Assembly: GCA_025738555.1 (NCBI GenBank)
Contig: JAOVFP010000007.1
Location: 4,588,001 to 4,652,000, forward strand
Source of the DNA: Cyathus striatus
Taxonomy: Eukaryota; Basidiomycota; Agaricomycetes; Agaricales; Nidulariaceae
DNA: 64,000 bases
Direction of reading: 5' to 3'
The translations under genes were made by a program, and so were the position numbers. Numbering within the stretch: the first letter of the stretch is position 1; every line of letters begins with the position of its first letter. This document shows positions 12,143 through 22,844 of the stretch, piece after piece. Below the pieces are notes generated by a model. The model was given only the letters and a program-made list of their open reading frames with translations. It was not told where the DNA came from and ran no database searches.

Positions 12143-13924
12143 ATGGCTACCCACACGCAGACTCAGACTGCACACGCCAGGAGCCATGAACAGCAGCAAA
12201 ACAATGTGCACCGTAGCAGTCGTCTAGCTGCTCAACAAGCTCGTGAAAACAATGCCAGCACTCCTCATCGTGTTGACTCTGCTCCGCCTCACTCTCAGCG
12301 GAATGCCCCACCCTCAGCTAGTGCTCTCGTCTCTGGAGGAATTACCTCCACTCATCGTGCAGCTCGTGAACTTCAGCCGATTCACAGCAATCAATTGCAC
12401 GCACCTCGACCAATCCTGTTGAGTATTCCTTTCGACCCCACACTCATCCCCAATGTGTCCATCGAACCAGTGGATACTCAGATTTCTCCAGAAGGTGTAG
12501 CTGCACGCCAGCAGCAAGCATCCACAGCCACTTCGCCACCTGTCCAACAGCCTGTAGCCTCAGGCAGTGGAGGACCTCCTCCACCTCCACCTCCTTCTGG
12601 TGGTAATTCTGCCAGAGTTGGAAACAATGACCCTCCAGACGATAATGGAGACGATGCTGGAGATGATGGTAATGGTTCTGGAGATGATGATCAAGGAGAC
12701 AACAATCACAGGGACGATGATGAGCAGGCAGGTGCTGGTGGTAATGGTCCTGGCGGACCAAATGGCCCCGGAGGTCCTCCCTCTAATCCTCCCTCCAATT
12801 CTCCCTCGGAACCTCCTTCAAGGCCTCCCTCCAGGGATGCCTATCGCGACCCTCGTCGCCCAACTGCAAGACCCCATTACAATTTCACCCGGGATGAAAT
12901 CCTGGAAATGGTGGCCTCTGTGGCAGGTTATTTTGCCCTGCGACCACTACCTCCACCACCACCTCCTCCCATTTGGGAGAAGAAGGTTAACCAGCCAGAT
13001 AACTTCAATGGCTCCAACATGCTTAAACTGGAGCCTTTCATCACGCAAGTCTGCTTGGTGTTCCAGAACAACCCTCAGTTGTACCCGGACGATGCATCTA
13101 AAGTCAACTACATGTTGACTTTCCTCTGTGGCTCTGCCAGCAATTTGTTTGCCACCCATCTCGATGATGATGCATATGAGCCATGGATGGACTCATGGGG
13201 CTACTTCATTCAGCTCCTCTGTACCCATTTCAGTCATACCAACCCAGTTGGAGAGGCTGAAATTCGCATTTTCTCCCTCCACATGGAGGATAATCAGTGG
13301 CTCACAACCTACAAAATAAAGTTCAATGAGTATGCTGCACTCTTGCCTTGGGACGATGCTGCCCTCAACTTGGCATACTACCGTGGCCTTTGTCCTCGTT
13401 TGAAGGACGCTCTCTCTCATCAAGAGCAAGGCCGGCCAACGACTCTTGCCAGGACTAAGAAGGTAGCCCAAGGCTATGATCAGAGGCATTGGGAGTGCAA
13501 CACCGAGTGCAACATTGAGGAGAAATGCAGCAAGTCTGCTGCCAAGTCTTCGGAGAAGCCCAAGGGCAATCAGAATTTGAAGTCAACTTCGAATTCTTCC
13601 TCCTCCTCCAAGACTCCATCCTCCTCTACCTCCTCCTCTGCCTCTTCTAACTCCACTTCGTCCTCGGGGAAACCCAAGAACAAGCAAAAGCAGAACCAGT
13701 CCAAGGTGCCAGACTTGACTGGGAAGCTTGGTTCTGATGGGAAAATCACCCCGGAGGAACGTAAATGTCGCCTAGACCAGAAGCTTTGCCTATTCTGTGG
13801 CAATGCTGGCCATCAGGCCAAGGACTGTCATAAGGCAGCCTCTGCCGCCAAAGCCCGTGTGGCCACTGCCACCTCTACCAAGGCAACTCCCTCAGCGAAC
13901 TCAGCTGAGAGTTCGAAAAAATAG
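12143..13924 (+). CDS. gag: Gag polyprotein of the chromovirus
   Basis: 593 residues from ATG 12143 (MATHTQTQ), whose context is better than the in-frame ATG 12086 overlapping the LTR end. The N-terminal third is Pro/Gly/Asp-rich and disordered. Residues about 290-440 form a retrotransposon Gag domain (LEPFITQVCLVF, then YFIQLLCTHF and PVGEAEIRIFSL). A Ser/Lys-rich linker leads to a CCHC zinc knuckle CLFCGNAGHQAKDC at about 548-561, which binds genomic RNA. The frame is intact. It ends at a TAG directly preceded by a run of six A, where a -1 shift would enter the protease frame. Confidence 0.9.
   Translation: MATHTQTQTAHARSHEQQQNNVHRSSRLAAQQARENNASTPHRVDSAPPHSQRNAPPSASALVSGGITSTHRAARELQPIHSNQLHAPRPILLSIPFDPTLIPNVSIEPVDTQISPEGVAARQQQASTATSPPVQQPVASGSGGPPPPPPPSGGNSARVGNNDPPDDNGDDAGDDGNGSGDDDQGDNNHRDDDEQAGAGGNGPGGPNGPGGPPSNPPSNSPSEPPSRPPSRDAYRDPRRPTARPHYNFTRDEILEMVASVAGYFALRPLPPPPPPPIWEKKVNQPDNFNGSNMLKLEPFITQVCLVFQNNPQLYPDDASKVNYMLTFLCGSASNLFATHLDDDAYEPWMDSWGYFIQLLCTHFSHTNPVGEAEIRIFSLHMEDNQWLTTYKIKFNEYAALLPWDDAALNLAYYRGLCPRLKDALSHQEQGRPTTLARTKKVAQGYDQRHWECNTECNIEEKCSKSAAKSSEKPKGNQNLKSTSNSSSSSKTPSSSTSSSASSNSTSSSGKPKNKQKQNQSKVPDLTGKLGSDGKITPEERKCRLDQKLCLFCGNAGHQAKDCHKAASAAKARVATATSTKATPSANSAESSKK
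13914..13924 (+). promoter_or_regulatory. Candidate gag-pol -1 frameshift site
   Basis: The gag frame ends TCG AAA AAA TAG. The protease frame is in -1 relative to gag and is open across this point, reading ATA GAG AGC after a slip on the A run (13916-13921). Ty3/gypsy elements commonly join gag and pol by frameshifting; use of this site is inference. Confidence 0.5.
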
Positions 13925-14699
13925 AGAGCAGCTCCAGTGACTCCGCACAGGCTGAGGGCTGCGTTAATCTCTCCTGTGCACCTAAGGAGATAAGACTAAA
14001 TGCATCTGCTCTTCATGATCCCCAAGCTGTAAATATTCTATTGACTTCGTTTTCTCCAGCTGTGCCGGATATACCTCTTTCCTTCCTTTCACTCATCAAT
14101 TCTGGTTCAACCCATTGTTTTGCTGACTTGTCATTTGTGAGGGAGCACAACCTTCCCACAACTCTGGTCCCTCCTATTGCACTGAAACTTTTTGACAATA
14201 CCTCTAACTCCATACTTACAGAGAGTATATTATTATCTGTAACATTTCCAACTGGTGAATGCATGGATATTTCTTTCTATGTAACTCTGCTTGATTCTTC
14301 CTGCTCCGTGGTATTAGGATTTAACTGGCTCTCCCAACACAATCCATTGATTGACTGGACTGAGATGTATACTTGGCTTCCAAACCCCAGTCCTAGGAGA
14401 ATCTTCTCCATCTTTGTCGACACCTGCACTGAAGGCATCTGCCTCCTTGCAAAACCCTCCATCACCAGCTTTGTCTTCTGTTCCTCCGTCAGACAATAGT
14501 CCACCTCCTAGTATCTCGCTCATTAATGCTGCAGCTTTTCTCCAGGCTAGTAAGCTCGCAGGCTCGCAGATGTTTAGGATACAAGTTGGTGCCATAGTTT
14601 CAGCTTCTGCCGCTGCCATGGCTGCAGAAGCTGTGGACCTTTCTAGTATTCCTCCGGAATACCACAAGTTCACTGATGTCTTCAGCAAAACACGAGCAG

Positions 14700-15465
14700 T
14701 GTTATATCTGTGTCCGGATACATCGTGCCGACATTCCCACGTGACCTTCTAACATACTCGGTCTGTTCCCAGAATGTACCCGCTTCGGGTTTACACTTCC
14801 CGATGTTCCTGCCCAGGAACATACCTGGAACCCATCGGGTTTTCTATCAGATACTTCCGATACGTACTTTCTCTTATGACGGCCTCACTGCGTCATCATT
14901 CTATTACTCCTCTCTTTGATTCCTACTTATACGTTTCATTATGGCCTTTGTAGATTAGTTCCTTATTCTTCATTCTGAGCGCGTCATTTGCGCCCGTACT
15001 CCGCTTTGCCAAGACTTCATTTCCTACTTACTCCTTTGACTTGTCCTTTGTATAATACTTCTACATTCGTATCTACAGGTTTCTACTTAGTATAAGTAGT
15101 CTTCCAGATGTAATAGGTAGTCTTCAGTATTCATATCAACTCTGTACACTTTCTTCCTACACTAAGTTCCGAAACCTGCTCTGGGGTTTCCTTCGGGTTT
15201 CTATCCCACTGCCTAGTGTAGTGGTGAAGCCCTCTCTTATACTCTGGAATGTTTCCTTACATTGGATATCGTCTGTTGTGAAATACGAACCATTCCCTGG
15301 GGATATCCAGGCGGCGCAGCGCATACGCTGAAGCCACGGTTCACTTCTGCACTTCCACTCTCATTCCCATACCCGTACTCACTTCGGGTTTCCGTTATAG
15401 TTCTCCCACGCCCTCCAGGTGTCGTCGCATTCGTTTCCCAGTAGGAAGGGAATCGGTACATAACA
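14700..15465 (+). mobile_element. Solo LTR of a second family inside pol (TSD AGCAG)
   Basis: It starts TGTTATATCTG and ends TACATAACA, with AGCAG duplicated at 14695-14699 and 15466-15470. Removing 14700-15470 rejoins the pol reading through FTDVFSKTRA to DTLAPHR in frame. A TATA-like TATAAGTAG lies near 15090 and the leader motif at 15287-15342. No internal region remains, as expected after LTR-LTR recombination. Confidence 0.92.
15287..15342 (+). other. Conserved structured LTR motif, second-family copy
   Basis: Outer stem GAACC/GGTTC, inner hairpin CAGCG-CATA-CGCTG, followed by AAGCC. Compared with the chromovirus LTR the outer-stem bases differ on both sides while pairing is kept. Confidence 0.6.
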
Positions 15466-18400
15466 AGCAGACACTCTTGCTCCGCATCGCCTTTACGATC
15501 TCCGGATCAACTTGGAGGAAGGTACGTCTCCTCCAGTTGGTACTGTATATTCACTCTTGCAGTCCGAGTTGGCCTCTCTAAGAGAGTTCATTGATGAACA
15601 TCTCCGGATTGGCTTCATCCGTCCTTCTCATTCTTCACATGGAGCACCAGTGCTCTTTGTCCAGAAGAAAGATGGATTCCTTCGACTCTGTGTCGATTTC
15701 CGTGGGCTTAATGCAATCTTCAAAAAGGATCGATATCCCCTTCCCCTTATTTCTGACCTCCTTGACTCTCCTTGCAAGGCTAGAATCTACACCAAAATCG
15801 ATCTCCGCCACGCTTACCACTTAGTCCACATCGCTGATGGAGATGAGTGGAAGACCGCTTTTCATACTCGCTATGGCTTGTTTGAATGGCTAGTAATGCC
15901 ATTTGGACTCACCAATGCACCTGCAGCTTTCCAACATTTCATGAATAACATCTTCAAGGACATGCTCGATGTGTGCGTTACAGTCTACCTCAACGATATA
16001 CTAATCTACTCCAATAGTCTCGAGGAGCACAAACGGCATGTTAAAGAAGTCCTCAAGTGTTTACACCAACATGGGCTCTATGCCCAGGTGGACAAGTGTG
16101 AATTTCACACTGAATCTGTTGAGTATCTGGGTTATGTCCTTTCTCTGGGCAGCCTCACAATGTCCCAGGATAAAGTCTAAACCATTAGGGATTGGCCCGA
16201 ACCTAAGAAGGTTAAAGACATTCAGTCTTTCCTTGGGTTCGCCAATTTCTATAGGCGCTTTATTCAGCACTACTCCGATATAGTAGTGCCTCTCACTCAT
16301 CTTACCCGCAAGGGTTTGAAATGGGACTTTTCTCCAGCTTGCCATTCGGCATTCGAGAAACTTAAGGACGCCTTCACTACAGCCCCCATACTCACTCATT
16401 GGGTCCCTGATGCCCAGATCATTGTAGAGACTGATGCCTCCGACTATGCTCTTGGAGCAATCCTCTCGATTGTTGCTGACAATGGCAATATTCACCCCAT
16501 TGCATTCCATTCCCGTACCTTCACCACTCCTGAACTAAATTATGACACCCACGACAAGGAACTCTTGGCTATCTTTGAAGCTTTTCATGTCTGGCGACAC
16601 TACTTGGAAGGTTCTGGTACTCTGGTTGATGTGGTTACTGACCATAAAAACTTAGAATATTTCTCCACCACCAAGATCCTCACTCACTGTCAGGCTCATT
16701 GGTCAGAGTACCTATCTCAGTTCAATCTGGTTATTCGTTTCCACCCAGGGAAACTTGGTGTGAAACCTGACGCTTTAACTAGACGATGGGACATCTACCT
16801 TAAAGGGGGGAATAACAACTATGCCAAAGTCAATCTGCACAATTTTCGCCCTGTTTTTACCCAAGAACAGCTCATCGCCTCTATCCATGCCACCACACTC
16901 CTTCATCCTGTTCTCCGTGCCAGCATCATCATGGATGTTGAGCAACTCCACCGCGACATCCTCACTGCCCAACCCCTAGATACTGTTGCTTCCATCCACC
17001 TTCACAATCCCACTAATCGTTGGTCTGTTGGTTCAGATGGCTTACTCCGCCTCGACAACCAGATTTATGTCCCAGATGACAATTCTCTCCGCCTTCGCGT
17101 TGTCCAGTACAAACATGACCATTTACTCGCCGGACACCCTGGTCAGAATAAGACCTTGGATAATATTTGACAGGAATATACTTGGCCTGGACTCTGTACT
17201 TATGTTAAGGACTATTGTAAGTCTTGCACCACCTGCTTATGGTCTAAACCACAGCATCACCGTCCCTACGGTACCTTGAAGCAACTCCCTATTCCGGAGT
17301 GCCCATAGAACTCTATCTCTATGGACTTCATTGAAACGCTCCCCATCTCTGGATTTGATAAGTACAATTCAATCCTAGTTATTGTTGACCACCTTAGCAA
17401 GCAAGCTATCTTCATCCCTTGTCATAACACCATCACCTCCGCCCAGCTCGCTAAGCTCTTTGTCATGCACGTATTCTCTAAGCATGGTGTTCCCAGCCAC
17501 ATTACCTCCGATTGTGGTTCGGAGTTTGTCTCCCACTTCTTCTGGTCTCTTGGTAAGGTTCTCGACATTAACCTACACTTTACCTCCGGATACCATCCAG
17601 AAGGCGACGGACAAACTGAATGCATTAACCAAGTCTTAGAACAGTACCTTCACATCTACTGCAATTACCAGCAGGACAACTGGGCTGATCTCCTTCCCAT
17701 CACTGAGTTTGCGTATAACAATACACCAAGCTCGACCACTAATACTACTCCTTTCTTCGCCAATAAGGATTATCATCCACAGATTACAGTCTATCCCAAA
17801 CGTGATGTTACCTCCATTCATGCTAGGGACTATGCCGTGGACCTCCAGGAACTTCATGAAAACCTCAAGGCCAAAATAGCACTTGCTCAGAAGCACTACC
17901 AGGTCGGAGCAGACAACCGTCGCTTGCCTGCCCCGGAGTTCAAAGTTGGAACTAAAGCCTTCGTCTGTGCTAAGTTCTTCAACACCACTCGCCCTTCCAA
18001 GAAATTGGCTGAAAAGTATTATGGTCCTTTCGAGATCATTGCTGAAACTGGTACCCACTCCCGCACCCTTAGACTCCCTTCCAATTTCCGAGCTGCACAC
18101 CCTGTATTCCATGTCTCTATGCTCAAGCCTGCAGTTGAAAACACTATCCCTGGTCGAGAGATACCTCCACCTCCCCCTGTGGAAATCGATGGAGATATTG
18201 AGTTTGAGATCAGTGAGATCTGCGACTCCAAGCTAGATCACCAGTTCAAGAAATGTCCTCTTCATTACTTAGTCCGATGGACTGGTTATGAAGGAACCGA
18301 TGAAGAACTCACTTGGTTGGCTGCCACCAAAGTAGAACATGCTACAGAACTCATAGAGGAATTTCACACTCGTTATCCCGATAAGCCCAACCCTTCTACT

Positions 18401-18735
18401 CCTGTTACATAGATTTTCTCTGCTTACATTTTGGTTTCTCCACTATAGTTTATTGTATATCTGTATTCTTCTTGACTGAAGGTTGAAGATTGACACTTCT
18501 CTGGACACTGCTTGCATGATGACCACTACATTTAATAAGCATAGCTGACTCGTCACTTTGCATACTTAACGAGGTGGGCTGAGAGTGGAAGTACGAAGTT
18601 GTATTGGTTTTCTCCTAAGGTGTTTCTTTTTACTCTGTCTTACTGTTTACTCTTACTTTTCGTTCTCCTTGCACCAAAAAATCATTAAAGTCAACAAAAA
18701 ACAAGTATATACAATTTTTCTCTGTCTACTGTACA

Positions 18736-20303
18736 CTACTCTTCGTCTTCCTCTTGTTCCTCCCCTTCATTACTCCCGGACTCATTAGTCTCTGCCGGAG
18801 TACCCTCCTCTGCCGCCTGTGTGGTCGTCATCAACCTGTTCAATGTGCCCATCAACTCTGTGTGCATGTTGACGTTCCTCCCCAAGGCCTCCATCAGCAT
18901 GTCTGATAAAGGACTCCCAGAGTTGAGCTGCATCGCCAACTTGTCGCGCTCATTCTCCGCAAGATACAGCTGGTCCCTCAGGATCTTGCACTCAGCGTCA
19001 AACATCTTCCCCTTGGTCCACAATTCATCCGCATGTTTCTCTGCGACCTCTAACTTTGACCTCGCCACCGCCAGTTGTGTCTGCAACTCCTCCACCAATT
19101 TCTCCTGCCCAGCACCACCAGTCTGCATCTTCTCCAGACCTCTTCTCCGTTCCTCTGCATTCCCCGGGACTACAGTCCCCCACATTATTCCCTCATTCTC
19201 ACATCTCCCCTTCTTTGTCTGACACGCCTCGCATGCCTTGTGGTCCATTTTCTTTCCCCTAGGAGCAAGTCAGAACAACTCCGAAAAAAGAAACAGATAA
19301 CTTACTCGAGATCCAATAGGCACTCCCTGTTTAACTTACTGCAAATGTTGCAGGGGACCTTAGGCAAGACATACGCCTCTTTCTCCTTTTTCTCCACAGC
19401 CTTCTTGGCTTTCTCCACACCCTTACCCTTTTTATCTGCCGATGCCCTCACTTCTTCCACCTCGGCGTCGGACTTGTCGCCAGTTTGGCTCTCTGTGCCG
19501 GTACGACTCTTGCTTCCCGACTGGCTAGCCTTGCTGCTAGCGTTGTCTTCCACTGCCTCATCATCCACGAAGGCCTTGCTCTTCACCCCTTTATGCTGGG
19601 AAGTCCAGGTCATTGTTTTCTTCCTCGGCGGTTTTGGCATCGTCTCTGTCGCGTCCTCCAGATTCGTGTCGGTGCACTTCCTTTTGGAGCCACCTTCGTT
19701 CTCTGCCTGCCGGATGCTCTTCTCCACCTCTTCCTCTGGAGTTATGGTATGGCCTTCAGCCTCCAATTGCTGAACAGTGCGATCACAATCAGCAAGTTGT
19801 TCCGCACTCATATAGGTACCCACCTGTGAAGCAGTAGTTACCTCCGGCTCCATTACAGGAGTTGGAGCCCCTACCCTTGTTGGTCCTACCTCGGCTACCA
19901 CTTGCTCCACTACTTCCTTCACCACAGTTGAGTCGTCCACCGACATCACCAAGCTGTCGGCCTCCCTGTGGTAATGCAAAGACGTTACCACTGACTCCGG
20001 ACTGAACGACATTACTCCCAACCTTGCCATAGTCATCTCGTACTCCACATGTACTGGTGGAGAAGTGCCTTGACCTGTTGTTTCCTCTGCTGGGCAACCA
20101 GTCAGTCTTGCCATGGTCTGCACAACCCTAGTCTTGACCGCAGCCTGCTCACGCATCTTTGCCCTTATTGCTCCTAGTCTTCCTCCCTCATCCACTTCCA
20201 TTGCATCTTCCTTCTCTGCCTCACCCTCTGTCCCTTCCCGGCTCCCTGCTTCTCCACCTTCTCGCCCCTCAACTCCTTCTCGAGAGCTTCTAGCTCCACT
20301 CAT
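18736..20303 (-). CDS. Opposite-strand two-exon gene inside the chromovirus; CxxC-rich coiled-coil protein
   Basis: Exon 1 is 20303-19306 and exon 2 19258-18736 on the minus strand. The 47-nt intron has GTAAGT donor, CTGAC branch-like site and CTAG acceptor, and splicing gives 506 residues in frame. The N-terminal half is acidic and low in complexity, rich in Glu, Ser and Lys, with a basic stretch (PPRKKTMTW). The splice joins CNICSKLNREC to KACEACQTKKGRC, two CxxCx6C units reminiscent of Zn2Cys6 fungal DNA-binding clusters. The C-terminal part is a heptad-rich coiled coil (VEELQTQLAVARSKLEVAEK) ending in an acidic tail. It lies between integrase and the 3' LTR, antisense to the element, with a TATA-like box upstream. 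The frame is intact although pol is badly damaged. Function unknown; a transcriptional regulator or captured host gene are possibilities. Confidence 0.7.
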
Positions 20304-20447
20304 TTGTGTAGGAGTAACCTAAGTTTCTCTTCGTGAGTAGGGTCTTCATTCGAGTGTACAGAGGAAGGCATGTTTAAAGCAGTCATGTGCTAAGGAGTTA
20401 TTGCAATGGGGTAAAAGATGGGTTTGATTTTCTCCACCACGGCTGAC

Positions 20448-20457
20448 CTTTATATAT
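20448..20457 (-). promoter_or_regulatory. TATA-like box of the opposite-strand gene
   Basis: On the minus strand this reads ATATATAAAG, about 145 bp upstream of the ATG at 20303, between that gene and the 3' LTR. Position and sequence suit a core promoter; no transcript data. Confidence 0.5.
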
Positions 20458-20540
20458 CCGGACCTGATGTCAAAACACTGATCAAAATTTCGAAAGCCTA
20501 TTGTTTTGATCACGTGCTCAGGCCTCGAGGGCTCGGCCTT

Positions 20541-20553
20541 AAGGGGGGAATAC
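20541..20553 (+). other. Purine-rich tract before the 3' LTR
   Basis: AAGGGGGGAA followed by TAC directly abuts the 3' LTR start, the usual place of the plus-strand primer (polypurine tract). Confidence 0.7.
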
Positions 20554-21217
20554 TGTTATATCCCGTATCGCCTACCTCCGGACCCCTATGCCTTTACTCC
20601 GCCTTCATCCTTGTTTACTCCAAACTTTGATTACGTTCTTAATATTACTTATTGATTACTGTACATAGATTACTCTCGCTTCCTTTCTTCCATTCTACTG
20701 AGCTATCCCCTCAGTAATGTAGTATACATCTCATAGTGAGTCACTATCATTCTTAAGTGTGCCACTATCAGTTTTACTTTACACTGCCATATGCGCTCAC
20801 TTCTCTGATGTGTTTTATTATGTTTAATTAGTTATAGTCTTCATTCTATGTATGCCTACCCTGACCATACTTCTCCGCTGGCCTTGGCCAGCGGCCTTTT
20901 ACTTACTCCGAGTCTCTAGTATTTAAGTAGTACTCGATTTGTACTTAGTCTTTAGTTTCGTATTGAACTACGTCCTCACCCTTCAGTCTGACTTGAGTTA
21001 CACCTCTCGTCTCCTCGTCTCTAGTCTTCTCCAAAGGACTTGCCCTTACTCCGAAATCCAGGACCAGGAATCCCAGGGGTGCAGCACATAAGCTGAAGCC
21101 AAAGTCCTACCCCCTGAATTCTCATTCTCTGTCTTCATCTCGTACTCACCCCTCGTTTCTCCACAGTCACCCCCTTGTACTCCACCGCCAAGTTAGGCTA
21201 GGGGCACAGTTGTGACA
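20554..21217 (+). repeat. 3' LTR of the chromovirus
   Basis: 664 bp, TGTTATATCC...TGTGACA, collinear with the 5' LTR including hairpin, TATA-like box and the leader motif at 21060-21108. Roughly thirty differences from the 5' LTR, mainly C/T and G/A. Confidence 0.93.
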
Positions 21218-21330
21218 GTGAAAGGAACTGGGAAGAACATCTTAAGGTGGTACACATCGTAAAAATCATGCAGCAGTGTCCTCTACACTGTTGATTAATA
21301 GCTTCTTTGTGAAATGGACTAAACAAGGTA
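21218..21330 (+). pseudogene. Zinc-finger gene fragment after the chromovirus
   Basis: Reads GERNWEEHLKVVHI from the TSD, completing the finger begun at 11389. After a 1-nt shift it continues NHAAVSSTLLINSFFVK up to a possible donor GTACTTAC. Confidence 0.65.
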
Positions 21331-21374
21331 CTTACATATTCACATTAAGTAGTTTACTGTATGTGTCACTCCCA

Positions 21375-22795
21375 CACATGTCTCAACTGACTATCAACTA
21401 ACTATCAACTGACTCTCATATATGTATTGATAGTCTCACCTGACTCTCATCTGACTCTCAACTAAGTCTCAGAAGTCAGGTTAGACTCTCATCTGACTGT
21501 CATTTGACTCTCAACTGAGTCTCAAGAGTCAACTGAGAGTCTCATTAGAGTCAGTTGAGAGTCAGTTGTAGCCTGACATTAGTATTGGGCTTAGCTTGGA
21601 TTCTTACCTGACTCTTACCTGACTCTTACCTGACTCTTACCTGACTCTCACCTAACTTCATGTGTGACATATTGGAAAATGTTGGAAAAAGCGTGACATG
21701 TGTGACATGTTGGAAAAAGCGTGACATATTGGAAAATGTTGGAAAAAGTGTGACATGTGTGACAAGCGTGGGAAAAATGTGACATGTTGGAAAACTGTCA
21801 CATATCATAACCATCACACTTGCCACACTTTTCCAACATGTCACACTTTTCCCACGCTTGTCACACATGTCACACTTTTTCCAACATTTTTTAATATGTC
21901 ACACTTTTCCCAACATTTTCCAACATGTCACACATGGAGTTGTATCACACAAGTCACACTTTTCCCATAAGCGTGACATGCTGGGAAAAGTGTGACTTGT
22001 AACATGTTGGAAAACCGTGACTTGTGTGACATGTCTATTCAACATGTCACACAAGTCACTATGTGATATACTGGAAAAAGTGTGACTTGTGTGACATGTT
22101 GGAACAAGCGTGACAAGCGTGACAATACATGAAAAGTGTGATAAGTGTGATGGCTATGATACTGTGACAGCATGTCACACATGTCACACTTGTTTTCCGA
22201 TATATCACGCTTTTTGAACATGTCACGCTTTTCCAACATGTCACACATGTCACACATTGTGACATGTGTGAGGACTGTAGTAAGCTATAGTCTAGGTAAG
22301 TGTGATGACTGTGCACACTTGTCCTAGTGTGTCATTCAGAATGTCCACTTTTTTCAACATGTCACACATGTCACACATTGTGACATGTGTAATGACTGTG
22401 GGAAACTATAGTCTAGGTAAGTGTTATAACTGTGGGAAACTATAGTGATCAGGTGGAATCTATATGGAGTCTATTTTACACCAATAACTCATACAAATTT
22501 AATTGATAGTCAGATGATAGTCAGGTGAAATTGTATCAATCAACTCTCAGATTACTATCTGATACCAGATTGAATAAGAGTAAGCTAATAGTAAGGTGAC
22601 AGTAAGGTGAGACTAGCAATTACTCTATTTTGTATGTAATTATAATCTGACTATCAACTGACTCTCACCTGACTCTCAAAACTCTCACCTGAGTCTCACC
22701 TGAGTCTCAACTAAGTCTCATCTTACTATCAATTTACTCTCTGATACTATCAACTGACTCTCAACTGACTCTCTGATAGTCAGTTGAAACATGTG
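21375..22795. mobile_element. Foldback element with TGTGACA minisatellite core
   Basis: Ends CACATGTCTCAACTGACTATC (21375) and its near-inverse GATAGTCAG...ACATGTG (to 22795). Outer arms are arrays of CTGACTCTCA-type units, in one orientation on the left and inverse on the right. The centre (about 21660-22400) is made of GTGACATG and TTGGAAAA units forming nested hairpins, for example around 21815. No coding sequence. It separates two exon blocks of the zinc-finger gene, possibly within an intron. Confidence 0.7.
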
Positions 22796-22844
22796 GCTCA
22801 TTGACAAGTTCTCGTAGTTTACACCTTACTGATTATATATTTCA

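Larger units (their letters stand above)
13924..18412 (+). pseudogene. pol: Pol polyprotein of the chromovirus, inactivated
   Basis: Order: protease-like (LINSGSTHCF, about 14083-14112), reverse transcriptase (15472-16180, [13 protein letters not shown]), RNase H (TDASDYALGAIL, ELNYDTHDKELLAI), integrase with HHCC finger and DDE core (SDCGSEF, GDGQTECINQ), and a C-terminal chromodomain (LVRWTGYEGTDEELTW). Defects: protease Asp replaced by Asn (AAT 14098-14100); the YxDD box reads YLND (AAC 15992-15994); a 1-nt frame change between protease and RT near 14350-14400; stops TAA 16178, TGA 17168 and TAG 17306; and a 766-bp solo LTR in the linker before RT. Without these changes it would be one polyprotein of normal chromovirus order. 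Chromodomains target integration to marked chromatin in known chromoviruses. Confidence 0.92.
11429..21217 (+). mobile_element. Full-length Ty3/gypsy chromovirus with 5-bp TSD
   Basis: Two LTRs (11429-12091 and 20554-21217) begin TG and end CA and are flanked by the duplication GTGAA (11424-11428 and 21218-21222). Between them lie gag, pol in the order protease, reverse transcriptase, RNase H, integrase, chromodomain, an opposite-strand gene, and a purine-rich tract before the 3' LTR. The LTRs differ at roughly thirty places by eye, mostly transitions, so the insertion is not recent. Pol carries three stops, altered catalytic residues and a solo-LTR insertion, so this copy cannot act on its own. 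Confidence 0.95.

Noticed and set aside
12567..13118. 183-codon frame within gag in another phase
   Set aside because: Overlaps the Gag domain; the Gag frame carries the recognisable domain and zinc knuckle.
19075..19773. 232-codon plus-strand frame inside the chromovirus
   Set aside because: It is the shadow of the minus-strand two-exon gene, whose frame has splice signals, a TATA-like box and coherent coiled-coil and cysteine motifs.
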